Below are positions 1 to 11,626 of a stretch of DNA of 64,000 bases, piece after piece (positions within the stretch are counted from its first letter, which is position 1; each line of letters opens with the position of its first letter). The notes under the pieces are model-generated. The model saw nothing but the letters and a program-made list of their open reading frames with translations. It made no database searches and was not told where the DNA came from. Position numbers and translations under genes: made by a program. The stretch spans positions 30,573,380 to 30,637,379 of the forward strand of contig OZ038398.1 of assembly GCA_964036045.1 (NCBI GenBank). Direction: 5' to 3'. The DNA comes from Eutreptiella sp. 'Long Island Sound 2002'. Its lineage: Eukaryota; Euglenozoa; Euglenophyceae; Eutreptiales; Eutreptiaceae.

Positions 1-705
1 CTGGGAAAAATCTCGGAAAATTCTCGGAAAATTCTCGGAAAATTCTCAGAAAATTCTCGGAAAATTCTCGGAAAATTTTCGGAAAATTCTCAGAAAATTC
101 TCGGAAAATTGACGGAAAATTCTCGGAAAATTCTCAGAAAATTCTCGGAAAATTCTCGGAAAATTCTCGGAAAATTCTCAGAAAATTCTCGGAAAATTCT
201 CGGAAAATTCTCGGAGAATCTTCGGCAAATTCTCGGAAAATTCTCGGAAAATTCTCGGAAAATTCTCGGAAAATTCTGGGAAAAATCTCGGAAAATTCTC
301 GGAAAATTCTCGGAAAATTCTCAGAAAATTCTCGGAAAATTCTCGGAAAATTCTCGGAAAATTCTCGGAAAATTCTCGGAAAATTCTCGGAAAATTCTCG
401 GAAAATTCTCAGAAAATTCTCGGAAAATTCTCGGAAAATTGACGGAAAATTCTCGGAAAATTCTCGGAAAATTCTCGGAAAATTCTCGGAAAATTCTCGT
501 CAAATTCCCGGAAAATTCTCGGAAAATTCTCGGAAAATTCTCGGAAAATTCTCGGAAAATTCTCGGAAAATTCTCGGAAAATTCTCGGAAAATTCTCGGA
601 AAATTCTCGGAAAATTCTCGGAAAATTCTCAGAAAATTCTCGGAAAATTCTCGGAAAATTCTCGGAAAATTCTCGGAAAATTGACGGAAAATTCTCGGAA
701 AATTC
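1..705 (+). repeat. HOR block, copy 1 of the 2.66-kb-offset pair
   Basis: The variant order here matches 2664-3368 with few changes. Both run from a GGG/ATC doublet through a GAC monomer (109 and 2772), a GAG doublet whose second half is TCTTCGGCAAA (219 and 2882), a GGG/ATC doublet, a second GAC, the rare CGTC/CCC doublet (494 and 3157), and a GAC-con-GGG triplet (681 and 3344). The offset is 2,663 bp, that is 242 monomers plus the one-base insertion at 945-956. The two copies diverge just after the GGG monomer. Confidence 0.85.
494..515 (+). repeat. Rare doublet CGTC/CCC, copy 1 of 8
   Basis: TTCTCGTCAAA followed by TTCCCGGAAAA. The TTTGACG on the opposite strand mirrors the GAC monomer core. 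A TCTTCGGCAAA monomer lies 275 bp upstream, at 219. Confidence 0.95.
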
Positions 706-768
706 TGGGAAAATTCTCAGAAAATTCTCGGAAAATTCTCAGAAAATTCTCGGAGAATCCTCGGCAAA
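681..768 (+). repeat. GAC-con-GGG-CAG-con-CAG-GAG/TCC module
   Basis: Eight monomers in a distinctive order: GAC, con, a solitary GGG not followed by the usual ATC partner, CAG, con, CAG, then the GAG/TCC doublet. The same 88-bp module starts at 4312, 6116, 6358, 26829, 28677, 41008 and 54989. It therefore marks related segments scattered over 54 kb. The 6116 and 6358 copies are 242 bp apart, and the 26829 and 28677 copies are 1,848 bp apart. Confidence 0.85.
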
Positions 769-944
769 TTCTCGGAAAATTCTCGGAAAATTCTCGGAAA
801 ATTTTCAGAAAATTCTGGGAAAAATCTCGGAAAATTCTCGGAAAATTCTCGGAAAATTCTCAGAAAATTCTCGGAAAATTCTCGGAAAATTCTCGGAAAA
901 TTCTGGGAAAATTCTCGGAAAATTCTCGGAAAATTCTCGGAAAA

Positions 945-956
945 TTCTCAGAAAAA
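945..956 (+). other. Phase slip: 12-bp monomer (+1 A)
   Basis: A CAG monomer has five A residues at its end instead of four, so all downstream monomers shift by one base. Starts are 10 modulo 11 upstream of this point and 0 modulo 11 downstream, which holds without net change to about 23,990. Confidence 0.95.
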
Positions 957-2663
957 TTCTCAGAAAATTCTCGGAAAATTCTTGGAAAATTCTCGGAGAA
1001 TCCTCGGCAAATTCTCGGAAAATTCTCGGAAAATTCTCGGAAAATTCTCGGAAAATTCTGGGAAAAATCTCGGAAAATTCTCGGGAAATTCTCGGAAAAT
1101 TCTCAGAAAATTCTCGGAAAATTCTCGGAAAATTCACGGAAAATTCTCGGAAAATTCTCGGAAAATTCTCGGAAAATTCTCGGAAAATTCTCAGAAAATT
1201 CTCGGAAAATTCTCGGAAAATTCTCGGAAAATTCTCGGAAAATTCTCGGAAAATTCTCGGAAAATTCTCAGAAAATTCTCGGAAAATTCTCGGAAAATTC
1301 TTGGAAAATTCTCGGAAAATTCTCGGAAAATTGACGGAAAATTCTCGGAAAATTCTCGGAAAATTCTGGGAAAAATCTCGGAAAATTCTCGGAAAATTCG
1401 CGGAAAATTCTCAGAAAATTCTCGGAAAATTCTCGGAAAATTCTCGGCAAATTCTCGGAAAATTCTCGGAAAATTCTCGGAAAATTCTCGGAAAATTCTG
1501 GGAAAAATCTCGGAAAATTCTCGGAAAATTCTCGGAAAATTCTCAGAAAATTCTCGGAAAATTCTCGGAAAATTCTCAGAAAATTCTCGGAAAATTCCCG
1601 GAAAATTCTCGGAAAATTCTCGGAAAATTCTCGGAAAATTCTCCGAAAATTCTCGGAAAATTCTCGGAAAATTCTCGGAAAATTCTCGGAAAATTCTCGG
1701 AAAATTCTCGGAAAATTCTCAGAAAATTCTCGGAAAATTCTCGGAAAATTCTCGGAAAATTCTCGGAAAATTGACGGAAAATTCTCGGAAAATTCTCGGA
1801 AAATTCTCAGAAAATTCTCGGAAAATTCTCGGAAAATTCTCGGAAAATTATCGGAAAATTCTCGGAAAATTCTCGGAAAATTGACGGAAAATTCTCGGAA
1901 AATTCTCAGAAAATTCTCGGAAAATTCTCAGAAAATTCTCGGAAAATTCTCGGAAAATTCTCGGAAAATTCTCGGCAAATTCTCGGAAAATTCTCGGAAA
2001 ATTCTCGGAAAATTCTCGGAAAATTCTGGGAAAAATCTCGGAAAATTCTCGGAAAATTCTCGGAAAATTCTCAGAAAATTCTCGGAAAATTCTCGGAAAA
2101 TTCTCAGAAAATTCTCGGAAAATTCCCGGAAAATTCTCGGAAAATTCTCGGAAAATTCTCGGAAAATTCTCCGAAAATTCTCGGAAAATTCTCGGAAAAT
2201 TCTCGGAAAATTCTCGGAAAATTCTCGGAAAATTCTCGGAAAATTCTCAGAAAATTCTCGGAAAATTCTCGGAAAATTCTCGGAAAATTCTCGGAAAATT
2301 GACGGAAAATTCTCGGAAAATTCTCGGAAAATTCTCAGAAAATTCTCGGAAAATTCTCGGAAAATTCTCGGAAAATTCTCGGAAAATTCTCGGAAAATTC
2401 TCGGAAAATTGACGGAAAATTCTCGGAAAATTCTCAGAAAATTCTCGGAAAATTCTCAGAAAATTCTCGGAAAATTCTCGGAAAATTCTCGGAAAATTCT
2501 CGGAAAATTCTCGGAAAATTCTCGGAAAATTCTCGGAAAATTCTCGGAAAATTGACGGAAAATTCTCGGAAAATTCTCGGAAAATTCTCGGAAAATTCTC
2601 GGAGAATCCTCGGCAAATTCTCGGAAAATTCTCGGAAAATTCTCGGAAAATTCTCGGAAAATT

Positions 2664-3368
2664 CTGGGAAAAATCTCGGAAAATTCTCGGAAAATTCTCG
2701 GAAAATTCTCAGAAAATTCTCGGAAAATTCTCGGAAAATTTTCGGAAAATTCTCGGAAAATTCTCGGAAAATTGACGGAAAATTCTCGGAAAATTCTCAG
2801 AAAATTCTCGGAAAATTCTCGGAAAATTCTCGGAAAATTCTCAGAAAATTCTCGGAAAATTCTCGGAAAATTCTCGGAGAATCTTCGGCAAATTCTCGGA
2901 AAATTCTCGGAAAATTCTCGGAAAATTCTCGGAAAATTCTGGGAAAAATCTCGGAAAATTCTCGGAAAATTCTCGGAAAATTCTCAGAAAATTCTCGGAA
3001 AATTGTCGGAAAATTCTCGGAAAATTCTCGGAAAATTCTCGGAAAATTCTCGGAAAATTCTCGGAAAATTCTCAGAAAAATCTCGGAAAATTCTCGGAAA
3101 ATTGACGGAAAATTCTCGGAAAATTCTCGGAAAATTCTCGGAAAATTCTCGGAAAATTCTCGTCAAATTCCCGGAAAATTCTCGGAAAATTCTCGGAAAA
3201 TTCTCGGAAAATTCTCGGAAAATTCTCGGAAAATTCTCGGAAAATTCTCGGAAAATTCTCGGAAAATTCTCGGAAAATTCTCGGAAAATTCTCAGAAAAT
3301 TCTCGGAAAATTCTCGGAAAATTCTCGGAAAATTCTCGGAAAATTGACGGAAAATTCTCGGAAAATTC
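2664..3368 (+). repeat. HOR block, copy 2 of the 2.66-kb-offset pair
   Basis: Second copy of the block at 1-705, with the same order of rare variants, including the TCTTCGGCAAA monomer at 2882 and the CGTC/CCC doublet at 3157. It differs by a few substitutions, such as a TTGTCGG monomer near 3003 and an ATCTCGG monomer near 3079. After the GAC-con-GGG triplet it continues differently from copy 1, so the boundary of the ancestral duplication lies near 3370. Confidence 0.85.
3157..3178 (+). repeat. Rare doublet CGTC/CCC, copy 2 of 8
   Basis: Same doublet; TCTTCGGCAAA is 275 bp upstream, at 2882. Confidence 0.95.
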
Positions 3369-5059
3369 TGGGAAAATTCTCGGAAAATTCTCGGAAAATT
3401 CTCGGAAAATTCTCGGAAAATTCTGGGAAAAATCTCGGAAAATTCTCGGAAAATTCTCGGAAAATTCTCAGAAAATTCTCGGAAAATTCTCGGAAAATTC
3501 TCGGAAAATTCTCGGAAAATTCTCGGAAAATTCTCGGAAAATTCTCGGAAAATTCTCAGAAAATTCTCGGAAAATTCTCGGAAAATTGACGGAAAATTCT
3601 CGGAAAATTCTCGGAAAATTCTCGGAAAATTCTCGGAAAATTCTCGGAAAATTCTCGGAAAATTCTCGGAAAATTGACGGAAAATTCTCGGAAAATTCTC
3701 GGAAAATTCTCGGAAAATTTTTGGAAAATTCTCGGAGAATCCTCGGCAAATTCTCGGAAAATTCTCGGAAAATTCTCGGAAAATTCTCGGAAAATTCTTG
3801 GAAAAATCTCGGAAAATTCTCGGAAAATTCTCGGAAACTTCTCAGAAAATTCTCGGAAAATTCTCGGAAAATTTTCGGAAAATTCTCCGAAAATTCTCGG
3901 AAAATGGACGGAAAATTCTCGGAAAATTCTCAGAAAATTCTCGGAAAATTCTCGGAAAATTCTCGGAAAATTCGCAGAAAATTCTCGGAAAATTCTCGGA
4001 AAATTCTCGGAGAATCCTCGGCCAATTCTCGGAAAATTCTCGGAAAATTCTCGGAAAATTCTCGGAAAATTCTGGGAAAAATCTCGGAAAATTCTCGGAA
4101 AATTCTCGGAAAATTCTCAGAAAATTCTCGGAAAATTCTCGGAAAATTCTCGGAAAATTCTCGGAAAATTCTCGGAAAATTCTCGGAAAATTCTCAGAAA
4201 ATTCTCGGAAAATTCTCGGAAAATTGACGGAAAATTCTCGGAAAATTCTCGGAAAATTCTCGGAAAATTCTCAGAAAATTCTCGGAAAATTCTCGGAAAA
4301 TTCTCGGAAAATTGACGGAAAATTCTCGGAAAATTCTGGGAAAATTCTCAGAAAATTCTCGGAAAATTCTCAGAAAATTCTCGGAGAATCCTCGGCAAAT
4401 TCTCGGAAAATTCTCGGAAAATTCTCTGAAAATTCTCGGAAAATTCTGGGAAAAATCTCGGAAAATTCTCGGAAAATTCTCGGAAAATTCTCAGAAAATT
4501 CTCGGAAAATTCTCGGAAAATTCTCGGAAAATTCTCGGAAAATTCTCGGAAAATTCTCGGAAAATTCTCGGAAAATTCTCAGAAAATTCTCGGAAAATTC
4601 TCGGAAAATTGACGGAAAATTCTCGGAAAATTCTCGGAAAATTCTCGGAAAATTCTCGGAAAATTCTCGGAAAATTCTCGGAAAATTGACGGAAAATTCT
4701 CGGAAAATTCTCGGAAAATTCTCGGAAAATTTTTGGAAAATTCTCGGAGAATCCTCGGCAAATTCTCGGAAAATTCTCGGAAAATTCTCGGAAAATTCTC
4801 GGAAAATTCCTGGAAAAATCTCGGAAAATTCTCGGAAAATTCTCGGAAAATTCTCAGAAAATTCTCGGAAAATTCTCGGAAAATCTTCGGAAAATTCTCC
4901 GAAAATTCTCGGAAAATTGACGGAAAATTCTCGGAAAATTCTCAGAAAATTCTCGGAAAATTCTCGGAAAATTCTCGGAAAATTCTCAGAAAATTCTCAG
5001 AAAATTCTCGGAAAATTCTCGGAGAATCCTCGGCCAATTCTCGGAAAATTCTCGGAAAA

Positions 5060-6020
5060 TTCTCGGAAAATTCTCGGAAAATTCTGGGAAAAATCTCGGA
5101 AAATTCTCGGAAAATTCTCGGAAAATTCTCAGAAAATTCTCGGAAAATTCTCGGAAAATTCTCGGAAAATTCTCGGAAAATTCTCGGAAAATTCTCGGAA
5201 AATTCTCGGAAAATTCTCAGAAAATTCTCGGAAAATTCTCGGAAAATTGACGGAAAATTCTCGGAAAATTCTCGGAAAATTCTCGGAAAATTCCCGGAAA
5301 ATTCTCGGAAAATTCTCGGAAAATTCTCGGAAAATTCTCGGAAAATTCTCGGAAAATTCTCGGAAAATGCTCGGAAAATTCTCGGAAAATTCTCAGAAAA
5401 TTCTCGGAAAATTCTCAGAAAATTCTCGGAAAATTCCCGGAAAATTCTCGGAAAATTCTCGGAAAATTCTCGGAAAATTCTCGGAAAATTCTCGGAAAAT
5501 TCTCGGAAAATGCTCGGAAAATTCTCGGAAAATTCTCAGAAAATTCTCGGAAAATTCTCAGAAAATTCTCGGAAAATTCTCGGAAAATTCTCGGAAAATT
5601 CTGGGAAAAATCTCGGAAAATTCTCGGAAAATTCTCGGAAAATTCTCAGAAAATTCTCGGAAAATTCTCGGAAATCTTTCGGAAAATTCTCGGAAAATTC
5701 TCGGAAAATTGACGGAAAATTCTCGGAAAATTCTCAGAAAATTCTCGGAAAATTCTCAGAAAATTCTCGGAAAATTCTCGGAAAATTCTCGGAAAATTCT
5801 CGGAAAATTCTCGGAAAATTCTCGGAAAATTCTCGGAAAATTCTCGGAGAATCCTCGGCAAATTCTGGGAAAATTCTCGGAAAATTGTCGGAAAATTCTC
5901 GGAAAATTCTGGGAAAAATCTCGGAAAATTCTCGGAAAATTCTCTGAAAATTCTCAGAAAATTCTCGGAAAATTCTCGGAAAATTCTCGGAAAATTCTCG
6001 GAAAATTCTCGGAAAATTGA
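5060..6020 (+). repeat. 1,628-bp-offset duplication, copy 1
   Basis: The order of variants repeats 1,628 bp (148 monomers) downstream at about 6,690-7,648. Shared landmarks include ATG-creating monomers of the type TGCTCGGAAAA, a monomer pair with a CTTTCGG core (5676 here, 7304 in the copy), a GAG/TCC doublet followed by a GGG monomer, a TTGTCGG monomer and a GGG/ATC doublet. The 1,628 bp distance is an exact multiple of 11. Block edges are approximate because flanking consensus monomers are uninformative. Confidence 0.8.
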
Positions 6021-6689
6021 CGGAAAATTCTCGGAAAATTCTCAGAAAATTCTCGGAAAATTCTCAGAAAATTCTCGGAAAATTCTCGGAAAATTCTCGG
6101 AAAATTCTCGGAAAATTGACGGAAAATTCTCGGAAAATTCTGGGAAAATTCTCAGAAAATTCTCGGAAAATTCTCAGAAAATTCTCGGAGAATCCTCGGC
6201 AAATTCTCGGAAAATTCTCGGAAAATTCTCGGAAAATTCCCGGAAAATTCTCGGAAAATTCTCGGAAATTTCTCGGAAAATTCTCAGAAAATTCTCGGAA
6301 AATTCTCAGAAAATTCTCGGAAAATTCTCGGAAAATTCTCGGAAAATTCTCGGAAAATTGACGGAAAATTCTCGGAAAATTCTGGGAAAATTCTCAGAAA
6401 ATTCTCGGAAAATTCTCAGAAAATTCTCGGAGAATCCTCGGCAAATTCTCGGAAAATTCTCGGAAAATTCTCGGAAAATTCTCGGAAAATTCTGGGAAAA
6501 ATCTCGGAAAATTCTCGGAAAATTCTCGGAAAATTCTCAGAAAATTCTCGGAAAATTCTCGGAAAATTCTCGGAAAATTCTCGGAAAATTCTCGGAAAAT
6601 TCTCGGAAAATTCTCGGAAAATTCTCAGAAAATTCTCGGAAAATTCTCGGAAAATTGACGGAAAATTCTCGGAAAATTCTCGGAAAATT

Positions 6690-7648
6690 CTCGGAAAATT
6701 CTGGGAAAAATCTCGGAAAATTCTCGGAAAATTCTCGGAAAATTCTCAGAAAATTCTCGGAAAATTCTCGGAAAATTCTCGGAAAATTCTCGGAAAATTC
6801 TCGGAAAATTCTCGGAAAATTCTCGGAAAATTCTCGGAAAATTCTCAGAAAATTCTCGGAAAATTCTCGGAAAATTGACGGAAAATTCTCGGAAAATTCT
6901 CGGAAAATTCTGGGAAAATTCCCGGAAAATTCTCGGAAAATTCTCGGAAAATTCTCGGAAAAATCTCGGAAAATTCTCGGAAAATTCTCGGAAAATGCTC
7001 GGAAAATTCTCGGAAAATTCTCAGAAAATTCTCGGAAAATTCTCAGAAAATTCTCGGAAAATTCCCGGAAAATTCTCGGAAAATTCTCGGAAAATTCTCG
7101 GAAAATTCTCGGAAAATTCTCGGAAAATTCTCGGAAAATGCTCGGAAAATTCTCGGAAAATTCTCAGAAAATTCTCGGAAAATTCTCAGAAAATTCTCGG
7201 AAAATTCTCGGAAAATTCTCGGAAAATTCTGGGAAAAATCTCGGAAAATTCTCGGAAAATTCTCGGAAAATTCTCAGAAAATTCTCGGAAAATTCTCGGA
7301 AATCTTTCGGAAAATTCTCGGAAAATTCTCGGAAAATTGACGGAAAATTCTCGGAAAATTCTCAGAAAATTCTCGGAAAATTCTCAGAAAATTCTCGGAA
7401 AATTCTCGGAAAATTCTCGGAAAATTCTCGGAAAATTCTCGGAAAATTCTCGGAAAATTCTCGGAAAATTCTCGGAGAATCCTCGGCAAATTCTGGGAAA
7501 ATTCTCGGAAAATTGTCGGAAAATTCTCGGAAAATTCTGGGAAAAATCTCGGAAAATTCTCGGAAAATTCTCTGAAAATTCTCAGAAAATTCTCGGAAAA
7601 TTCTCGGAAAATTCTCGGAAAATTCTCGGAAAATTCTCGGAAAATTGA
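6690..7648 (+). repeat. 1,628-bp-offset duplication, copy 2
   Basis: Second copy of the 5,060-6,020 block with the same landmark order (CTTTCGG core at 7304, GAC at the right edge). One local difference is a CCC monomer and an ATCTCGG monomer near 6,920-6,960 in place of the earlier arrangement. Confidence 0.8.
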
Positions 7649-9041
7649 CGGAAAATTCTCGGAAAATTCTCAGAAAATTCTCGGAAAATTCTCAGAAAAT
7701 TCTCGGAAAATTCTCGGAAAATTCTCGGAAAATTCTCGGAAAATTCTCGGAAAATTCTCGGAAAATTCTCGGAAAATTCTCGGAAAATTGACGGAAAATT
7801 CTCGGAAAATTCTCGGAAAATTCTCGGAAAATTCTCGGAAAATTCTCGGAGAATCCTCGGCAAATTCTCGGAAAATTCTTGGAAAATTCTCGGAAAATTC
7901 TCGGAAAATTCTGGGAAAATTCTCGGAAAATTCTCGGAAAATTGACGGAAAATTCTCGGAAAATTCTCAGAAAATTCTCGGAAAATTCTCGGAAAATTCT
8001 CGGAAAATTCTCAGAAAATTCTCGGAAAATTCTCGGAAAATTCTCGGAGAATCCTCGGCAAATTCTCGGAAAATTGACGGAAAATTCTCGGAAAATTCTC
8101 AGAAAATTCTCGGAAAATTCTCAGAAAATTCTCGGAAAATTCTCGGAAAATTCTCGGAAAATTCTCGGAAAATTCTCGGAAAATTCTCGGAAAATTCTCG
8201 GAAAATTGACGGAAAATTCTCGGAAAATTCTCGGAAAATTCTCGGAAAATTCTCGGAAAATTCTCGGAGAATCCTCGGCAAATTCTCGGAAAATTCTCGG
8301 AAAATTCTCGGAAAATTCTCGGAAAATTCTGGGAAAAATCTCGGAAAATTCTCGGAAAATTCTCGGAAAATTCTCAGAAAATTCTCGGAAAATTCTCGGA
8401 AAATTCTCGGAAAATTCTCGGAAAATTGACGGAAAATTCTCGGAAAATTCTCAGAAAATTCTCGGAAAATTCTCAGAAAATTCTCGGAAAATTCTCGGAA
8501 AATTCTCGGAAAATTCTCGGAAAATTCTCGGAAAATTCTCGGAAAATTCTCGGAAAATTCTCGGAAAATTGACGGAAAATTCTCGGAAAATTCTCGGAAA
8601 ATTCTCGGAAAATTCTCGGAAAATTCTCGGAGAATCCTCGGCAAATTCTCGGAAAATTCTTGGAAAATTCTCGGAAAATTCTCGGAAAATTCTGGGAAAA
8701 ATCTCGGAAAATTCTCGGAAAATTCTCGGAAAATTCTCAGAAAATTCTCGGAAAATTCTCGGAAAATTTTCGGAAAATTCTCGGAAAATTGACGGAAAAT
8801 TGACGGAAAATTCTCGGAAAATTCTCAGAAAATTCTCGGAAAATTCTCGGAAAATTCTCAGAAAATTCTCGGAAAATTCTCGGAAAATTCTCGGAGAATC
8901 CTCGGCAAATTCTCGGAAAATTCTCGGAAAATTCTCGGAAAATTCTCGGAAAATTGACGGAAAATTCTCGGAAAATTCTCCGAAAATTCTCGGAAAATTC
9001 TCGGAAAATTCTCGGAAAATTCTCGGAAAATTCTCGGAAAA
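7649..9041 (+). repeat. Satellite array, mixed GAC-bounded modules
   Basis: This stretch holds only 11-bp monomers. GAC monomers alternate with modules made of GAG/TCC, four further monomers (often with TTG second), GGG/ATC, two con and CAG. The first adjacent GAC-GAC pair of the window occurs near 8,793-8,814 and heralds the regular 77-79-mer array that follows. No clear tandem HOR period was established here. Confidence 0.7.
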
Positions 9042-9888
9042 TTGACGGAAAATTCTCGGAAAATTCTCAGAAAATTCTCGGAAAATTCTCGGAAAATTCT
9101 CGGAAAATTCTCGGAAAATTCTCGGAAAATTCTCGGAAAATTCTCGGAAAATTCTCGGAGAATCCTCGGCAAATTCTCGGAAAATTCTTGGAAAATTCTC
9201 GGAAAATTCACGGAAAATTCTGGGAAAAATCTCGGAAAATTCTCGGAAAATTCTCGGAAAATTCTCAGAAAATTCTCGGAAAATTCTCGGAAAATTTTCG
9301 GAAAATTCTCGGAAAATTGACGGAAAATTGACGGAAAATTCTCGGAAAATTCTCAGAAAATTCTCGGAAAATTCTCGGAAAATTCTCAGAAAATTCTCGG
9401 AAAATTCTCGGAAAATTCTCGGAGAATCCTCGGCAAATTCTCGGAAAATTCTCGGAAAATTCTCGGAAAATTCTCGGAAAATTGACGGAAAATTCTCGGA
9501 AAATTCTTGGAAAATTCTCGGAAAATTCTCGGAAAATTCTGGGAAAAATCTCGGAAAATTCTCGGAAAATTCTCGGAAAATTATCAGAAAATTCTCGGAA
9601 AATTCTCGGAAAATTTTCGGAAAATTCTCGGAAAATTGACGGAAAATTGACGGAAAATTCTCGGAAAATTCTCAGAAAATTCTCGGAAAATTCTCGGAAA
9701 ATTCTCAGAAAATTCTCGGAAAATTCTCGGAAAATTCTCGGAGAATCCTCGGCAAATTCTCGGAAAATTCTCGGAAAATTCTCGGAAATTTCTCGGAAAA
9801 TTGACGGAAAATTCTCGGAAAATTCTCCGAAAATTCTCGGAAAATTCTCGGAAAATTCTCGGAAAATTCTCGGAAAATTCTCGGAAAA
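9042..9888 (+). repeat. HOR unit, 77 monomers (847 bp)
   Basis: First recognisable unit of the 77-79-mer HOR array. It begins with GAC, con, CAG, con x8, GAG/TCC, con, TTG, and ends with GAC, con, CCG and five con before the next GAC at 9889. It carries an ACGG-type substitution (TTCACGGAAAA) just before GGG/ATC, shared with later units near 10,930 and 11,800. Confidence 0.85.
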
Positions 9889-10757
9889 TTGACGGAAAAT
9901 TCTCGGAAAATTCTCAGAAAATTCTCGGAAAATTCTCGGAAAATTCTCGGAAAATTCTCGGAAAATTCTCGGAAAATTCTCGGAAAATTCTCGGAAAATT
10001 CTCGGAAAATTCTCGGAGAATCCTCGGCAAATTCTCGGAAAATTCTTGGAAAATTCTCGGAAAATTCTCGGAAAATTCTGGGAAAAATCTCGGAAAATTC
10101 TCGGAAAATTCTCGGAAAAATCTCAGAAAATTCTCGGAAAATTCTCGGAAAATTTTCGGAAAATTCTCGGAAAATTGACGGAAAATTGACGGAAAATTCT
10201 CGGAAAATTCTCAGAAAATTCTCGGAAAATTCTCGGAAAATTCTCAGAAAATTCTCGGAAAATTCTCGGAAAATTCTCGGAAAATTGACGGAAAATTCTC
10301 GGAAAATTCTCGGAAAATTCTCGGAAAATTCTCGGAAAATTCTCGGAGAATCCTCGGCAAATTCTCGGAAAATTCTTGGAAAATTCTCGGAAAATTCTCG
10401 GAAAATTCTGGGAAAAATCTCGGAAAATTCTCGGAAAATTCTCGGAAAATTCTCAGAAAATTCTCGGAAAATTCTCGGAAAATTTTCGGAAAATTCTCGG
10501 AAAATTGACGGAAAATTGACGGAAAATTCTCGGAAAATTCTCAGAAAATTCTCGGAAAATTCTCGGAAAATTCTCAGAAAATTCTCGGAAAATTCTCGGA
10601 AAATTCTCGGAGAATCCTCGGCAAATTCTCGGAAAATTCTCGGAAAATTCTCGGAAAATTCTCGGAAAATTGACGGAAAATTCTCGGAAAATTCTCCGAA
10701 AATTCTCGGAAAATTCTCGGAAAATTCTCGGAAAATTCTCGGAAAATTCTCGGAAAA
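9889..10757 (+). repeat. HOR unit, 79 monomers (869 bp)
   Basis: Read monomer by monomer, the order is GAC, con, CAG, con x8, GAG/TCC (10010), con, TTG, con x2, GGG/ATC (10076), con x2, CAG-type, con x2, TTTC, con, GAC, GAC (10175 and 10186), con, CAG, con x2, CAG, con x3, GAC (10285), con x4, GAG/TCC, con, TTG, con x2, GGG/ATC, con x2, CAG, con x2, TTTC, con, GAC, GAC, con, CAG, con x2, CAG, con x2, GAG/TCC (10604), con x4, GAC (10670), con, CCG, con x5. The next GAC at 10758 starts the following unit. The two halves are themselves related. Confidence 0.93.
10010..10130 (+). repeat. Core cassette example: GAG/TCC-x4-GGG/ATC-con2-CAG
   Basis: Example of the 121-bp, 11-monomer cassette that recurs throughout the window: the GAG/TCC doublet, four monomers (the second is con, TTG or CCG depending on family), GGG/ATC starting exactly 66 bp after the GAG monomer, two con and a CAG. 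In this copy the last monomer is ATCTCAGAAAA. Other examples start at 10340 and 43208. It is the most stable element shared by the 34-, 62- and 79-mer HORs. Confidence 0.85.
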
Positions 10758-11626
10758 TTGACGGAAAATTCTCGGAAAATTCTCAGAAAATTCTCGGAAA
10801 ATTCTCGGAAAATTCTCGGAAAATTCTCGGAAAATTCTCGGAAAATTCTCGGAAAATTCTCGGAAAATTCTCGGAAAATTCTCGGAGAATCCTCGGCAAA
10901 TTCTCGGAAAATTCTTGGAAAATTCTCGGAAAATTCACGGAAAATTCTGGGAAAAATCTCGGAAAATTCTCGGAAAATTCTCGGAAAATTCTCAGAAAAT
11001 TCTCGGAAAATTCTCGGAAATTTTTCGGAAAATTCTCGGAAAATTGACGGAAAATTGACGGAAAATTCTCGGAAAATTCTCAGAAAATTCTCGGAAAATT
11101 CTCGGAAAATTCTCAGAAAATTCTCGGAAAATTCTCGGAAAATTCTCGGAAAATTGACGGAAAATTCTCGGAAAATTCTCGGAAAATTCTCGGAAAATTC
11201 TCGGAAAATTCTCGGAGAATCCTCGGCAAATTCTCGGAAAATTCTTGGAAAATTCTCTGAAAATTCTCGGAAAATTCTGGGAAAAATCTCGGAAAATTCT
11301 CGGAAAATTCTCGGAAAATTCTCAGAAAATTCTCGGAAAATTCTCGGAAAATTTTCGGAAAATTCTCGGAAAATTGACGGAAAATTGACGGAAAATTCTC
11401 GGAAAATTCTCAGAAAATTCTCGGAAAATTCTCGGAAAATTCTCAGAAAATTCTCGGAAAATTCTCGGAAAATTCTCGGAGAATCCTCGGCAAATTCTCG
11501 GAAAATTCTCGGAAAATTCTCGGAAAATTCTCGGAAAATTGACGGAAAATTCTCGGAAAATTCTCCGAAAATTCTCGGAAAATTCTCGGAAAATTCTCGG
11601 AAAATTCTCGGAAAATTCTCGGAAAA
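10758..11626 (+). repeat. HOR unit, 79 monomers (869 bp)
   Basis: Tandem copy of 9889-10757 at exactly 869 bp, with the same variant order. Private changes include TTTTTCGG near 11,020 and TTCTCTGAAAA near 11,254. Near identity between adjacent units is the signature of recent unequal exchange or gene conversion. Confidence 0.93.

Noticed and set aside
109-119. TTGAC(G) in the GAC monomer as a bacterial -35 box or plant W-box
   Set aside because: It recurs throughout the array as a satellite variant, has no paired -10 element or gene downstream, and lacks the C or T after TTGAC that a W-box needs.
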